From VXYL01 sp965199875 (GTDB lineage: Bacteria > Pseudomonadota > Gammaproteobacteria > Pseudomonadales > Azotimanducaceae), in contig OZ241346.1 in the NCBI GenBank assembly GCA_965199875.1, positions 3,720,001 to 3,784,000 on the forward strand: a stretch of DNA of 64,000 nucleotides. Direction: 5' to 3'. Below are positions 8,152 to 16,633 of the stretch, one piece after another (within the stretch, counting starts at the first letter, position 1; each line of letters begins with the position of its first letter). A program made the position numbers and the translations under genes. The notes under the pieces are model-generated. The model was given only the letters and a program-made list of their open reading frames with translations, was not told the origin of the DNA and ran no database searches.

Positions 8152-9599
8152 CAGGGTTGGCCGTAGTCCTGCGCTGCATCCGGCGGCCCGTCGTAGACGC
8201 CCCCAGCGCCCGGTTCGTAGCCGTAGGCGGACTCGTCGATGTGGTTGTCGAACTTGGTGAGGTGCGGGGTGAAGGTGAGCTGCACCATGCCGGTGGGGCC
8301 GTTGCGTTGCTTGCTGATGATGATCTCGGCCACGCCCTTGTCCGCGCTGTCGGAGTTGTAGACCTCGTCCCGATAGATGAACAGGATGACGTCCGCATCC
8401 TGCTCGATGGCGCCGGACTCGCGCAGATCCGACATGTGCGGACGCTTGTCCGTGCGGCTCTCCAAGCTGCGGTTGAGCTGCGAGCAGGCCACCAGCGGGC
8501 AGTTCATTTCCTTGGCGATGGCCTTCAGCGTGCGCGAGATCTCGGAAATCTCGTTGGTGCGGTTCTCGTGCTTGCCCGAGGGGCGCATCAGCTGCATGTA
8601 GTCCACCATGACCATCCTCAGCCCGCCTGCCTCGCGCGCGACGCGACGGGCGCGGGTGCGCAGATCGTTGGGGGTGAGCGCTGGCGTGTCGTCGATGTAG
8701 AGCGGCTTGTCCTTGATCTGGGCGCGGGCGCTGCCGAAGCGGTCCCAGTCGTCCGAGTGCAGGTGGCCCGTGCGCATCTTGGTCTGGTCGATGCGTCCGA
8801 GCGACGACAGCAAGCGCATCACCAGCTGATCGGCGGGCTGTTCCAAGGAGAAGACGAGCACGGCGCCGTCGTCGTCGGCGCTGGACATCACCGCATGTTC
8901 GGCGATGTTCACCATGAGCGCCGTCTTGCCCATGGAAGGGCGCGCGGCGATGATCACCAGGTCGGAATCTTGAAAGCCGGCGGTCTTGCGGTCCAAGTCG
9001 TCGAAGCCGGAGGCGACGCCGGTGATGGCGTTGCCGGTTTCGGCCAGCGCCTCGAGCTTGTCCGCCACGTGGTCCGCCAGCTGGCGGATGCGCCTTGGCG
9101 AGGTTTCGCGGATGCGGTCCTCGCCGATCTCGAAGACCTTCTGCTCGGCTTCGTCCAGCACTTCGGCGCTGCTGCGGCCCTCGGGCAGGAACGCCGCCTC
9201 GCTGATCTCGTTGGCAACGCTGATGAGCCGCCGCAGGGTCGCCTGTTCCTTGACGATGTCCGCGTAGGCGCCGACGTTGGAAGCGCCGGGCGTGCCGTCC
9301 ACCAGTTCCGCCAGATAGCCGTTGCCGCCGACCTTGTCGAGCAGCGCCCGGCCCGACAGCGCCTGGGACATCGTCACCGGGTCCAGCGGCTGGTTGACGT
9401 TCGCCAGCTGCGCCATCACCTCGAAGACGATGCGGTGCGCGGGGCGGTAGAAGTCCACCGGTTCGAGCTTGTCCGCCACCTTCAGCCAAGCCGCTTCGTC
9501 GAGCATCAGGCCGCCGAGCAGGGACTGTTCGGCCTCGATGGAGTGCGGCGGTACTTTCAGGCGAATGGGCGCGTCGTGCGCGGCGGCCGGTTCGGCCAT
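8151..9599 (-). CDS. dnaB: Replicative DNA helicase DnaB
   Basis: A 482-residue hexameric replication-fork helicase. The N-terminal primase-interaction domain (PHSIEAEQSLLGGLML) is followed by the RecA-like motor with Walker A ARPSMGKT at 219-226, the MVMVDYMQLM Walker B strand and CSQLNRSLESR with the DLRESGAIEQDAD block. Length and order are normal and no intein is present. AAAGGAG lies just before the ATG. Downstream it is coupled to radA. Confidence 0.97.
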   Translation of the reverse strand: MAEPAAAHDAPIRLKVPPHSIEAEQSLLGGLMLDEAAWLKVADKLEPVDFYRPAHRIVFEVMAQLANVNQPLDPVTMSQALSGRALLDKVGGNGYLAELVDGTPGASNVGAYADIVKEQATLRRLISVANEISEAAFLPEGRSSAEVLDEAEQKVFEIGEDRIRETSPRRIRQLADHVADKLEALAETGNAITGVASGFDDLDRKTAGFQDSDLVIIAARPSMGKTALMVNIAEHAVMSSADDDGAVLVFSLEQPADQLVMRLLSSLGRIDQTKMRTGHLHSDDWDRFGSARAQIKDKPLYIDDTPALTPNDLRTRARRVAREAGGLRMVMVDYMQLMRPSGKHENRTNEISEISRTLKAIAKEMNCPLVACSQLNRSLESRTDKRPHMSDLRESGAIEQDADVILFIYRDEVYNSDSADKGVAEIIISKQRNGPTGMVQLTFTPHLTKFDNHIDESAYGYEPGAGGVYDGPPDAAQDYGQP

Positions 9600-10112
9600 G
9601 TCTGCTCCTTTGGCGCTTGGCTGGCGATGCCAAATCGTGCGCCTTCGGGCGGCTGCCCGTCAAAGCACAGGTCTGTGGAACGTCTTGGGAAATCCGCTTA
9701 GCGAACGTGTGTGTAAGGTGTAGAAAGCAGCCGGCAACCGGGCGCCCCAAGTTGGTGCGTGCATCGCGCAGCGAGCTGCGTCGACATCTTGCGGGTGGGA
9801 GCACCGGCTTCCAGGAGTTTGGCGCGAGACGCTTGACGGAGTGGCATCCACCTTCTGCGCGGTCCCTCGACACGCAGTGCTGGACCAAGGCCAGCGGATC
9901 GTGCCCGTCCGCCGGGTTCGGCGCGGAGTCTTCTACGCCCTGGAGGGCATCGATCCCTGCGACGTCCCCACTATCGGCTGACCCTGGACGCCAAGGGGCG
10001 GCTTTTGTTCGACGACCTCGTCGTTTGGTTCGCAGAGCGGACAACGCGCCTATAAGGTGTCCGCCCCGAAGGCTCCCCGGCGTTCAGTCTGGTGTTGCTT
10101 GCAGCCGGACGG
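9600..10112. other. 513-base intergenic region between dnaB and rplI
   Basis: No convincing gene. It holds the dnaB ribosome site next to 9599 and a small perfect hairpin CGGGC-GGCT-GCCCG at 9646-9659. A short GTG-started frame at 9841-9981 encodes 46 residues without recognisable motif, and a second short frame follows it to about 10052, so the stretch could be the eroded remains of a gene. The rplI gene ends at its right border. Codon periodicity is weak in all frames. Confidence 0.4.
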
Positions 10113-10559
10113 CTACTCCGCCACTACCTCCACGCGCACCGTCTGGTTGATGTCGGCGTAGAGGTGGATGTCCACTTCGTATTCGCCCACGGCGCGTATC
10201 ACGCCTTCGGGCAATCTCACTTCGCTCTTGCTCACCGGCAGCACGGCGTCGGTGATGGCGCGGGCGATTTCCGCGGTTCCGACGGAACCGTAGAGCTTGC
10301 CTTCGTCCCCGGCCCTGGCGACGATGGTGACGCTGCAATCGACGAGTTTCGCGGCGCGTTGGCCAGCGTCGGTCAGCTTGGCATTGGCGATCCGCTCCAG
10401 TTCTTCCCGTCGCGCCTCGAAGACGCGCCGGTTGTCCCGGTTCGCCTGCACCGCCTTGCCGGTGGGAATGAGGTAGTTGCGGGCGTAGCCGTTCTTCACG
10501 GCCACTTCCTCGCCGAGGTCGCCCAGGTTGCCAACGCGCTCCAGGAGGATGATGTTCAT
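10113..10559 (-). CDS. rplI: 50S ribosomal protein L9
   Basis: A 148-residue ribosomal protein. The N-terminal domain begins MNIILLERVGNLGDLGEEVAVKNGYARNYL, the L9 signature containing the rRNA-binding Gly/Lys loop, and is joined by a long helix to the C-terminal domain (TAEIARAI..., EYEVDIHLY). Length equals E. coli L9. It lies 12 bases after rpsR on the minus strand, in the conserved rpsF-rpsR-rplI order. Confidence 0.97.
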   Translation of the reverse strand: MNIILLERVGNLGDLGEEVAVKNGYARNYLIPTGKAVQANRDNRRVFEARREELERIANAKLTDAGQRAAKLVDCSVTIVARAGDEGKLYGSVGTAEIARAITDAVLPVSKSEVRLPEGVIRAVGEYEVDIHLYADINQTVRVEVVAE

Positions 10560-10571
10560 GCCGTCGCCGCC

Positions 10572-10799
10572 CTACTTGTGCTGGTCGGTGTAGGGCAGGA
10601 GCGCCAGATAGCGCGCCCGCTTCACCGCGGTGGCCAGCTGGCGTTGATACTTGGCGCTGGTGCCGGTGATGCGGCTGGGGACGATCTTGCCCGTCTCGGT
10701 GACGTACTGGCGCAGCAGATCGAGATCCTTGTAGTCGATCTCCTTGATGCCCTCCGCGGTGAACCGGCAGTAGCGTTTGCGTCCAAATCTTCGTGCCAT
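10572..10799 (-). CDS. rpsR: 30S ribosomal protein S18
   Basis: A 75-residue protein, the normal size for S18. It reads CRFTAEGIKEIDYKDLDLLRQYVTETGKI, then PSRITGTSAKYQRQLATAVKRARYLALLPY, both diagnostic. It starts at the ATG at 10799 and lies between rpsF and rplI with short gaps (32 and 12 bases). priB, which sits between rpsF and rpsR in enterics, is absent. Confidence 0.97.
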   Translation of the reverse strand: MARRFGRKRYCRFTAEGIKEIDYKDLDLLRQYVTETGKIVPSRITGTSAKYQRQLATAVKRARYLALLPYTDQHK

Positions 10800-10831
10800 G
10801 ATGGTGTTCTCGCTTGCTTCGGTTTGCTGCG

Positions 10832-11314
10832 CTACTTGGCTGCCGGCGCGGTTTCGGCTGCTTCTTCGACGGCCGGCGCGGGCTCTGGGGCGGCGGCGTC
10901 CGCCACTTCGCTTTCCCGCTGTCGCCTGGCCACCCGCGCCCGCGCCTCTTCTTCGCGCTTGCGCTCGCGTTCGCGATCCTTCTCTTGCTCGCGCAGTTCG
11001 GCCTCGTAGATCTTGGAGTTGCCGGTTTCGGCCTCGCGACGGCCGATGATGAGGTTGCGCAGCACCGCGTCGTTGAAGCGAAAGGCGCTTTCGAGTTCTT
11101 CGAGGGTCTCGCGGTTCGCCTCGATGTTCATCAGAATGTAGTGCGCCTTGTGGATCTTGGCGACCGGGTAGGCGAGTTGCCGCCGCCCCCAGTCCTCGGT
11201 GCGATGCACGGTGCCGCCGCCCCGCTGCACCAGGCCCCGGTAGCGTTCCACCATGCCCGGCACCTGATCGCTTTGGTCCGGATGGACCATGAACACGATT
11301 TCGTAGTGTCTCAT
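10832..11314 (-). CDS. rpsF: 30S ribosomal protein S6
   Basis: A 160-residue S6. The first ~95 residues are standard (MRHYEIVFMVHPDQSDQVP, then LAYPVAKIHKAHYILMNIE). The C-terminal ~60 residues are an extension: a highly charged Glu/Arg helix (about residues 104-140) ending in an Ala/Pro/Glu tail. E. coli S6 also has a modified acidic tail, but this helical extension is longer. GAGGAG lies eight bases before the ATG. First gene of the rpsF-rpsR-rplI operon. Confidence 0.96.
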   Translation of the reverse strand: MRHYEIVFMVHPDQSDQVPGMVERYRGLVQRGGGTVHRTEDWGRRQLAYPVAKIHKAHYILMNIEANRETLEELESAFRFNDAVLRNLIIGRREAETGNSKIYEAELREQEKDRERERKREEEARARVARRQRESEVADAAAPEPAPAVEEAAETAPAAK

Positions 11315-11393
11315 TGGCTGTCTCCTCGCGGTTTTCGCCTCCGCCGCTTGGCGTGAGGCGAGGAGCGCTGCCGAACGTCAAGCAGCGGCGCGG

Positions 11394-11423
11394 ATTCTAG
11401 TGGCATCGCAGAGCGCGAAGCAA
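11394..11423 (-). promoter_or_regulatory. Candidate promoter of rpsF operon
   Basis: On the minus strand, TTGCTT (11418-11423) and TAGAAT (11394-11399) are separated by 18 bases, about 80 bases before the rpsF ATG. The -10 matches the consensus at five of six positions; the -35 is weak. The ~70-base leader could carry an S6/S18-responsive structure, but I did not identify one. Confidence 0.4.
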
Positions 11424-11521
11424 GCGTCTGTACTGGTTCGCTACTTATGGCACTGGGCTAGGCCCCGGCGGGACTCGGCGTGCAGCAGTGCCTGTGGTGT
11501 TCATCCGCATTGGAATGATGG

Positions 11522-11547
11522 GCCGGATCGGCACCCGTGCCACCGGC
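11522..11547 (-). terminator. Hairpin after the LRR-protein gene
   Basis: GCCGG-ATC-GGCAC-CC-GTGCC-A-CCGGC forms a two-part stem of ten base pairs with one asymmetric bulge, beginning ten bases past the stop codon of the LRR gene. There is no T-tract after it on the minus strand, so it may be an RNA-end stabiliser or a weak terminator. Confidence 0.4.
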
Positions 11548-11556
11548 TCATCCGTC

Positions 11557-14500
11557 CTAGCCGCCCGAGGAGAGGTTGGTCAGATGCCCGCCGGGGCTCG
11601 CCAGCAGGTTCATCACCCGCAACGGCCGATCGGACTCGACCCGCAGCCGCCACTTGCCTTCGCCGTCGCCCAAGCGCCCGGAGAAGCCGGTGCCGCCGTC
11701 CTCCAGCTGCTCCGCCGTGAACGTCGCCGCTTGGCCAGGGGGAATGACCGCGCGCACTTCCCCGCCTGCGTTCGCCTCGTCGTCCACGCCGGTCACCGTC
11801 GCCTCGGTCTCCGCGTCGCCATTGTTCACGAGCCGCAGCATGCTCGTCTGCCGGGTGTTGCTGGCCGGGTTGAAGAAGAGTACGCGGTGGCTGTTGCCTT
11901 CGGCGGGAACCACGTCGTGCATGCTTGTCAGGAAGCCGCCCTCGGCGCGCACGAACGACGTGATGCGGATGTCCGCCGCCGACTCGAGCCGCAGGCGCCA
12001 GTCGCCCCTGGTGGGCTCGCCAACGCCGGCTGCCAGCCCCTTCGCGGCATTGCCCCGTTCCAGGTCGCCGGAGCTGAAGTGCGCCGTCTGCCGAGCGCCC
12101 AGCGGCAGCGTCAACGGTCCGACCCGGACGCCGCCGTCGTCCACCGCCCAGATGGCCAATTCGCCGCTCGCCCCGTGGTTGGCGATGCGCACGAATCCTT
12201 CCCGGCCGGAAGACGCGGCGGGGAAGAGCGGCACCCGCCAGACGCCCTCCGCAACGGCCGCCGGCGCCGTGGACAGGTTCGTCAAATGTCCGCCCGGGCT
12301 CGTCAGCAAGCTCATCGCCTCCACCGTCCACGCACCGTCGAGTTCCAGTCGCCACTTGCCGACGCCGCGCCCGATCCCGCTCTCGCCGCCGATGCGCCCC
12401 TCCAGTTCCGCCGCGGTCACCGTCACCGCGCCGGCCGGCACGGCCAGGCGGGTCTCGCGCCGGGTTCCCCGGTCGTCCACGGCGCGAACCGGCACGAATT
12501 CAGCCGCGTCACCGGCGTTCACTAGCCGCAGCGAACTGCGTTGGGCGCGGTTCCTTGCCGGGTTGAACACCGCGGCGCGCAAGGCGTCGGCCCGCCCGAT
12601 GCGCGGCAGCACATCGTGCATGCTCGTCAGAAAACCATCGGGAGTGCGCACGTAGGCCAGCACCTCGATGTCCAGGGTCGACAGCAGCGCGAGCCGCCAC
12701 GCGCCCGCCGTCGGCGGGCCGACCGCCGACGCCAGCCCCTTCATGGCGTTGCCTTCTTCCAGGTCCTTGGAGTTGAAGTGCGCGGCGGCGCCGGCGTTGA
12801 TCGTCAGCCGCACCGGGCCGAAGCGAACGCCGGCGTCGTCCACGGCGTCGATCCACACGTCGCCGTCGACGTCCGAGCGGTTCAGCACGCGCACGAAACC
12901 TTGGCGGCCGGACGGATCCGCGGCGGCCGGCAAGAACGGTACCAGCCTCCCGACAAGCACTGCCGCGCCGCCGGCGCGCAGCGCCGGCAGGTGGCGCTCG
13001 ATAGAGTCCCCAGACAGTGGATTGCGGCGCAGTCCGACGACGGCGCCTTGGCCGAGGTTGTCGACCAGCGGGCCGGCGTCCACGATGCGGTTGCCGTCCA
13101 AGCGGAGGCCGCGCAGGGCCGCGAGGCCCGCCAGCCCGGCCACGTCTGCGATGTCGTTGTCGCGCAGATCGAGCGTTCGCAGGGATGTCATGCCGCCAAG
13201 CGCGGAGGGGTCCGCAACCCGATTGCCGTCCAGCGCGAGTTCGAACAGCGTCAGGCCCCCGAGCGGCGCCACGTCGGCAATGTCGTTGCCGCCCAAGTCC
13301 AGCGCACCCAGTTCCGCCAAGGCGCCGAGGGGCGACACGTCGGTCAGGCGGTTGCCGTCCAGGCGGAGCTCCTCCAAGGAGGTCAAGGCGCCGATGACCG
13401 TGGCGTCCGCGATGTCGTTGTCGCCGAGGTCGAGGGTGGTTTGCGGCCAGCCCGCGTTCGCCAGCGTCAGGTTGGCGAACGACGCGAGGTCCGAGATGCC
13501 GTTGTTCCTCAGGCGCAGGCTCACCAGCGTCCCGGAGGCCCCGAGCCCGGTCACGTCGGCGACGGCGTTGTCGTTGAGGGAGAGGTGTGCCAGCGACGGC
13601 AGCTCTCCCAGCGGTGCCACGTTCGAGATGTCGTTGCCGTCGAGTTCGATCCAGAACAGCCCGGTTGCGCCCGCAAGCGCCGTCACGTCCGAGATGCGGT
13701 TGCCGTTCAGATAGAGGAACTGCAGGTCCGGCAGGCGCCCGAGGGCCGTCGCGTCCGCGATGTCGTTGTCGCTCAAGTGCAGCCTGAGCTGTCGCAGCGG
13801 CGCCAGGCCGGCGAAGGAGGCGAGGTCCGAGATGCCGTTGTCGTCCAGGTCGAGGACTCTCAGCGCCGTGAGCGTCCCGAGCGGCGCCACGTCCCGGATG
13901 CGGTTGCCGGCGAGCATCAGCTGAGCGAGCGAGCGCAGACGACCAAGCGCCTGCACGTCGGCTACGTTGTTGTGGCGCAGGGAGAGTTCGAACAGGTCCG
14001 TCAGTGCGCCAAGCGCCGCGACGTCCGCGATGCGGTTGTGGTCGAGATGCAGGCCCTGCAACCGCGTCAGGTTGCCGAGCGGCGTCAGGTCGGAGATGCC
14101 GTTGCCGGCGAGGGAGAGTTCGGAGAGCGTGGTCAGCCGCCCCAGGGGTTCCAGGTCCGAGACGTCGTTGTTGTCGAGGTGCAGCCCGTCGAGGGCCGTC
14201 AGTCCGCCTAGCGGCGTCACGTCGGAGACGGCGTTGCCGTTCGCCCAGAGTCGTCGGAGCGCCCGCAACCCGCGCAGCGCGGCGAGGTCCGAGACGTTGT
14301 TGCCGTCGAGGGTGAGCTCCCGCAGCCGCGTCAACGGCCGCAGCCACGTCACGTCGGAGATGCCGTTGTCGCCGATGTGCAGCTCCCGCAGAGCCGTCAG
14401 CGCGCCAAGCGCGGCCCCGTCGGAGATGCCGTTGCCGCCAAGGCGGAGCTCCTCGAGCGCCGTCAGCCGCCCCAGCGCCGTGATGTTCGAGACGCGATTG

Positions 14501-15189
14501 TTGCCGAGCCGCAGATGGGTCAGCGCCGTCAGCGTGCCAAGCGCGGTCGCGTCGGAGACGACGTTGCCGTCGAGCGTGAGATCCTCCAGCGATTCCAGCG
14601 CCCCCAGCGCAGCCACATCCGCGATGCGGTTCTCGCCTAGGTCGAGGCTCGCGAGGTTCACCGCATGCTCCAACCCGGCCAAGTCCCGGATGCCCGCGTT
14701 CCAGGCGCTGAAGTGCGAGAGCGCGGCCATGTCCAGTTGCGTGATGACGGTCCCCGGCGTCTTTTCCATCGCAGCCTCCAGCCAGCGCCGAAGGTTCGCA
14801 TCGCCGACGGACACGGCCGCGCCAGGCGCACGCGCCAGCCGCGTCGTCGCCGTGTTCGACAGGGGGCTGTCGCCGTCGGCGCTGGTGGCGCGGATCTGGA
14901 AGTAGTAGCGCGTTCCGTTGGCGAGCGCTGGCACCGTGTGCCGGTCGGTGTCGGCGTCGCTCTCCGGGATGGCGGCCCACTCCGGAGGCGTGGATGCCTC
15001 GAACGCGGCTGGATCTGTGGCGTGGCGCACCGCGTAGCCGGTGATGGCGCTGTCGGAGGGGTCCTGCCAGGTCAGCACGGCGTGCCCGTCCCCCGGCGCC
15101 GCGAACAGCGCCGTCGGCGCGGACGGCTGCGCATGCGCCGTCGCCCCCAGAGCCAACGCCAGAGCGGCGCTCCAATTGTTCGGCCTCAT
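11557..15189 (-). CDS. Secreted FN3/internalin-type LRR protein with four C-terminal tandem modules
   Basis: A 1210-residue protein. Residues 1-20 are a Sec signal ending AHA. A fibronectin-III-like domain follows (about 22-118: HAVLTWQDPSDSAITGY, TRYYFQIRATS). From about 165 to 740 there are about 25 leucine-rich repeats of 22 residues with the pattern LxxLxLxxNxISDVxxLGxL, the SDS22/internalin class. The last ~465 residues are four modules of about 110 residues in A-B-A-B order. A modules contain GFVRxxN, xDLExGNAxKGL and GFLTSMHDVxP; B modules contain NPAxNxxQxSxLRLVN, GKWRLxxxxxxxxMxLLxSPGGHLTNLS. There is no sortase signal, lipobox or transmembrane end. The role is likely surface binding or adhesion; the ligand is unknown. 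The ATG at 15189 gives the signal peptide. Confidence 0.85.
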   Translation of the reverse strand: MRPNNWSAALALALGATAHAQPSAPTALFAAPGDGHAVLTWQDPSDSAITGYAVRHATDPAAFEASTPPEWAAIPESDADTDRHTVPALANGTRYYFQIRATSADGDSPLSNTATTRLARAPGAAVSVGDANLRRWLEAAMEKTPGTVITQLDMAALSHFSAWNAGIRDLAGLEHAVNLASLDLGENRIADVAALGALESLEDLTLDGNVVSDATALGTLTALTHLRLGNNRVSNITALGRLTALEELRLGGNGISDGAALGALTALRELHIGDNGISDVTWLRPLTRLRELTLDGNNVSDLAALRGLRALRRLWANGNAVSDVTPLGGLTALDGLHLDNNDVSDLEPLGRLTTLSELSLAGNGISDLTPLGNLTRLQGLHLDHNRIADVAALGALTDLFELSLRHNNVADVQALGRLRSLAQLMLAGNRIRDVAPLGTLTALRVLDLDDNGISDLASFAGLAPLRQLRLHLSDNDIADATALGRLPDLQFLYLNGNRISDVTALAGATGLFWIELDGNDISNVAPLGELPSLAHLSLNDNAVADVTGLGASGTLVSLRLRNNGISDLASFANLTLANAGWPQTTLDLGDNDIADATVIGALTSLEELRLDGNRLTDVSPLGALAELGALDLGGNDIADVAPLGGLTLFELALDGNRVADPSALGGMTSLRTLDLRDNDIADVAGLAGLAALRGLRLDGNRIVDAGPLVDNLGQGAVVGLRRNPLSGDSIERHLPALRAGGAAVLVGRLVPFLPAAADPSGRQGFVRVLNRSDVDGDVWIDAVDDAGVRFGPVRLTINAGAAAHFNSKDLEEGNAMKGLASAVGPPTAGAWRLALLSTLDIEVLAYVRTPDGFLTSMHDVLPRIGRADALRAAVFNPARNRAQRSSLRLVNAGDAAEFVPVRAVDDRGTRRETRLAVPAGAVTVTAAELEGRIGGESGIGRGVGKWRLELDGAWTVEAMSLLTSPGGHLTNLSTAPAAVAEGVWRVPLFPAASSGREGFVRIANHGASGELAIWAVDDGGVRVGPLTLPLGARQTAHFSSGDLERGNAAKGLAAGVGEPTRGDWRLRLESAADIRITSFVRAEGGFLTSMHDVVPAEGNSHRVLFFNPASNTRQTSMLRLVNNGDAETEATVTGVDDEANAGGEVRAVIPPGQAATFTAEQLEDGGTGFSGRLGDGEGKWRLRVESDRPLRVMNLLASPGGHLTNLSSGG

Positions 15190-15406
15190 GGTTTGTGCTC
15201 CGTCGGCAGCGCTTGCCCGCTTGGACACTGCACGTCGATCGAAGTTGCGGCACGCAATTCGAGCCGGCAGACCGCAATGGCCGCGTGGCAGAGGCACTGC
15301 AGCCGGTATGTGGCGCACATGACCGAGCGGACCCTTGAGCTGGCAGGCATGGCGTAGCCATGACGGGAGTTGCGAGGATTCGGTGCGATGCTCTACTGTT
15401 CGACGA

Positions 15407-15718
15407 ATGGAGAACACCGCACGATGCGAAGCTCGCGGCCAACCACGGCCAGCAGGCGACGCCCGGGAGAGCCGCACCGACGACCATCCCAGGGGCTACC
15501 CGGTAGGGCGAACCGACCTGAAGGGCTCGCTCGCTCGCGTGACGTATCGCTCTCCCGGCATGCCGCCCGATCTGCAACGCGAGCCCGACGACCTGTACCA
15601 AGGCCGCCCACGGGTTCGTTCGTCGTGGCAGAAGCACGTCGATGCCAAGAGAGCGGGCGAAGGGCGCCCTGGGCTGAGCGGCTTGGTTCCCAAGCCCGAG
15701 CGGTCGCTTGGACGATGA
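15407..15718 (+). CDS. Possible small basic protein upstream of PIN gene
   Basis: A 103-residue ATG-started ORF with GC-rich third positions, rich in Arg, Gly and Pro, with an ordered-looking centre (TDLKGSLARVTYRSPGMPP) and a Trp-Gln-Lys stretch. It overlaps the following PIN-domain gene by 11 bases, as toxin-antitoxin pairs often do, so it might be the partner of that protein. No known antitoxin motif is visible and other frames are also open here, so it may not be a gene. Confidence 0.35.
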   Translation: MENTARCEARGQPRPAGDARESRTDDHPRGYPVGRTDLKGSLARVTYRSPGMPPDLQREPDDLYQGRPRVRSSWQKHVDAKRAGEGRPGLSGLVPKPERSLGR

Positions 15719-16511
15719 AGACTACGGCCCGGCGTTCGACTCGAACGTCTTGGGCAAGCCGGCCCTGCGGAAGCTCTTGGGGCTGTGGATGGAGGCGTCC
15801 GGCACTTCGGTCGCACTCCTCCCCCAGGTCGTCGACGAACTGACGCCGGATCGCGCACGCGGAACGGCAGCGGCGCTGGCCCGGTGCTGGCGTCGCGCCA
15901 TGGCGCATCCGCAGTCCTACTTCAAGGAAGTCTCCTTGGCCGACCGGGAGAGGGACGAACGCGAGCGGCTCCTCTACAGCTTCCCCGTGAGCTGTTTTCC
16001 CGTTTGCGACGATGTGGACGACATCCCCAGCCACCCCGATGCGATCATCGTCGCCGAGACCGCGGCGACGGGCGCCAGCCTTCTCCTCACCCGGGACGTG
16101 CGTACGATGGACCACTTCCGAATCAACGAAGTAGTGTCGAAGTTGGTTCCCCGCAACGAACCTCTGATCGCCCATGTGGACGACGCCTTGAACGAAGCCC
16201 ACAACACGTTCGACGGCGGACGGGAACTCCTGGCCACGGCCTTGTCCTCCGTCTGGCCGCAAGATCGGATGCCGTCTTTCGAACTCGACGAGACGCGGGA
16301 GCGGCTTTCGGCCCTGAGCCGGGCCATTCGAGAAGGAGCGGGAATGACGCTCACGGCAGACAGGTTGATCAACCTGTTCGACCGCGACGAGGACTTGGAG
16401 CAAGTGTTCGCGATGGCTGCCGATCGAGCCGCACAGTCCAAGGTGCTGCGTTTGGAGGGCGAATGGAGAACGTGGCTTTCTCAGGCACGACCTCCTCGGC
16501 TCGAACGGTGA
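15708..16511 (+). CDS. PIN-like domain protein
   Basis: A 267-residue protein. The first ~150 residues have the spaced acidic residues of the PIN ribonuclease fold: D11 in FDSNVLGKP, a Glu in LPQVVDELTPD, an Asp in HPDAIIVAETAATGASLLLTRD and the Asp in TRDVRTMDHF. The C-terminal ~110 residues are helical and unknown, so it is longer than a VapC toxin (~130 residues). It starts at TTG; no ATG exists before the first catalytic Asp. It is the left-most gene of the defence-type island and precedes the Type ISP gene by 122 bases. Confidence 0.6.
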   Translation: MDDEDYGPAFDSNVLGKPALRKLLGLWMEASGTSVALLPQVVDELTPDRARGTAAALARCWRRAMAHPQSYFKEVSLADRERDERERLLYSFPVSCFPVCDDVDDIPSHPDAIIVAETAATGASLLLTRDVRTMDHFRINEVVSKLVPRNEPLIAHVDDALNEAHNTFDGGRELLATALSSVWPQDRMPSFELDETRERLSALSRAIREGAGMTLTADRLINLFDRDEDLEQVFAMAADRAAQSKVLRLEGEWRTWLSQARPPRLER

Positions 16512-16633
16512 AGTTGTCGCGGCCAGAAGGCCGACACGCCTGTGCTCGCATGGACGCGACGATGACGGCAAGCCCGCTCGCTTGACTTCGAGCTCGCTAG
16601 AATGCGGCAGTCCTTCAGTTCACCGGGCCGCGT

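Noticed and set aside
12990..14700. Regular ~66-base DNA repeats, CRISPR-like at first sight
   Set aside because: Period equals 22 codons and each unit translates to one LRR; there are no conserved palindromic repeats or unique spacers.
12509..15637. A 1042-codon minus frame within the LRR gene
   Set aside because: It is an off-frame reading of the LRR DNA; Arg/Pro-rich without domains. The repeat-bearing frame is the real one.
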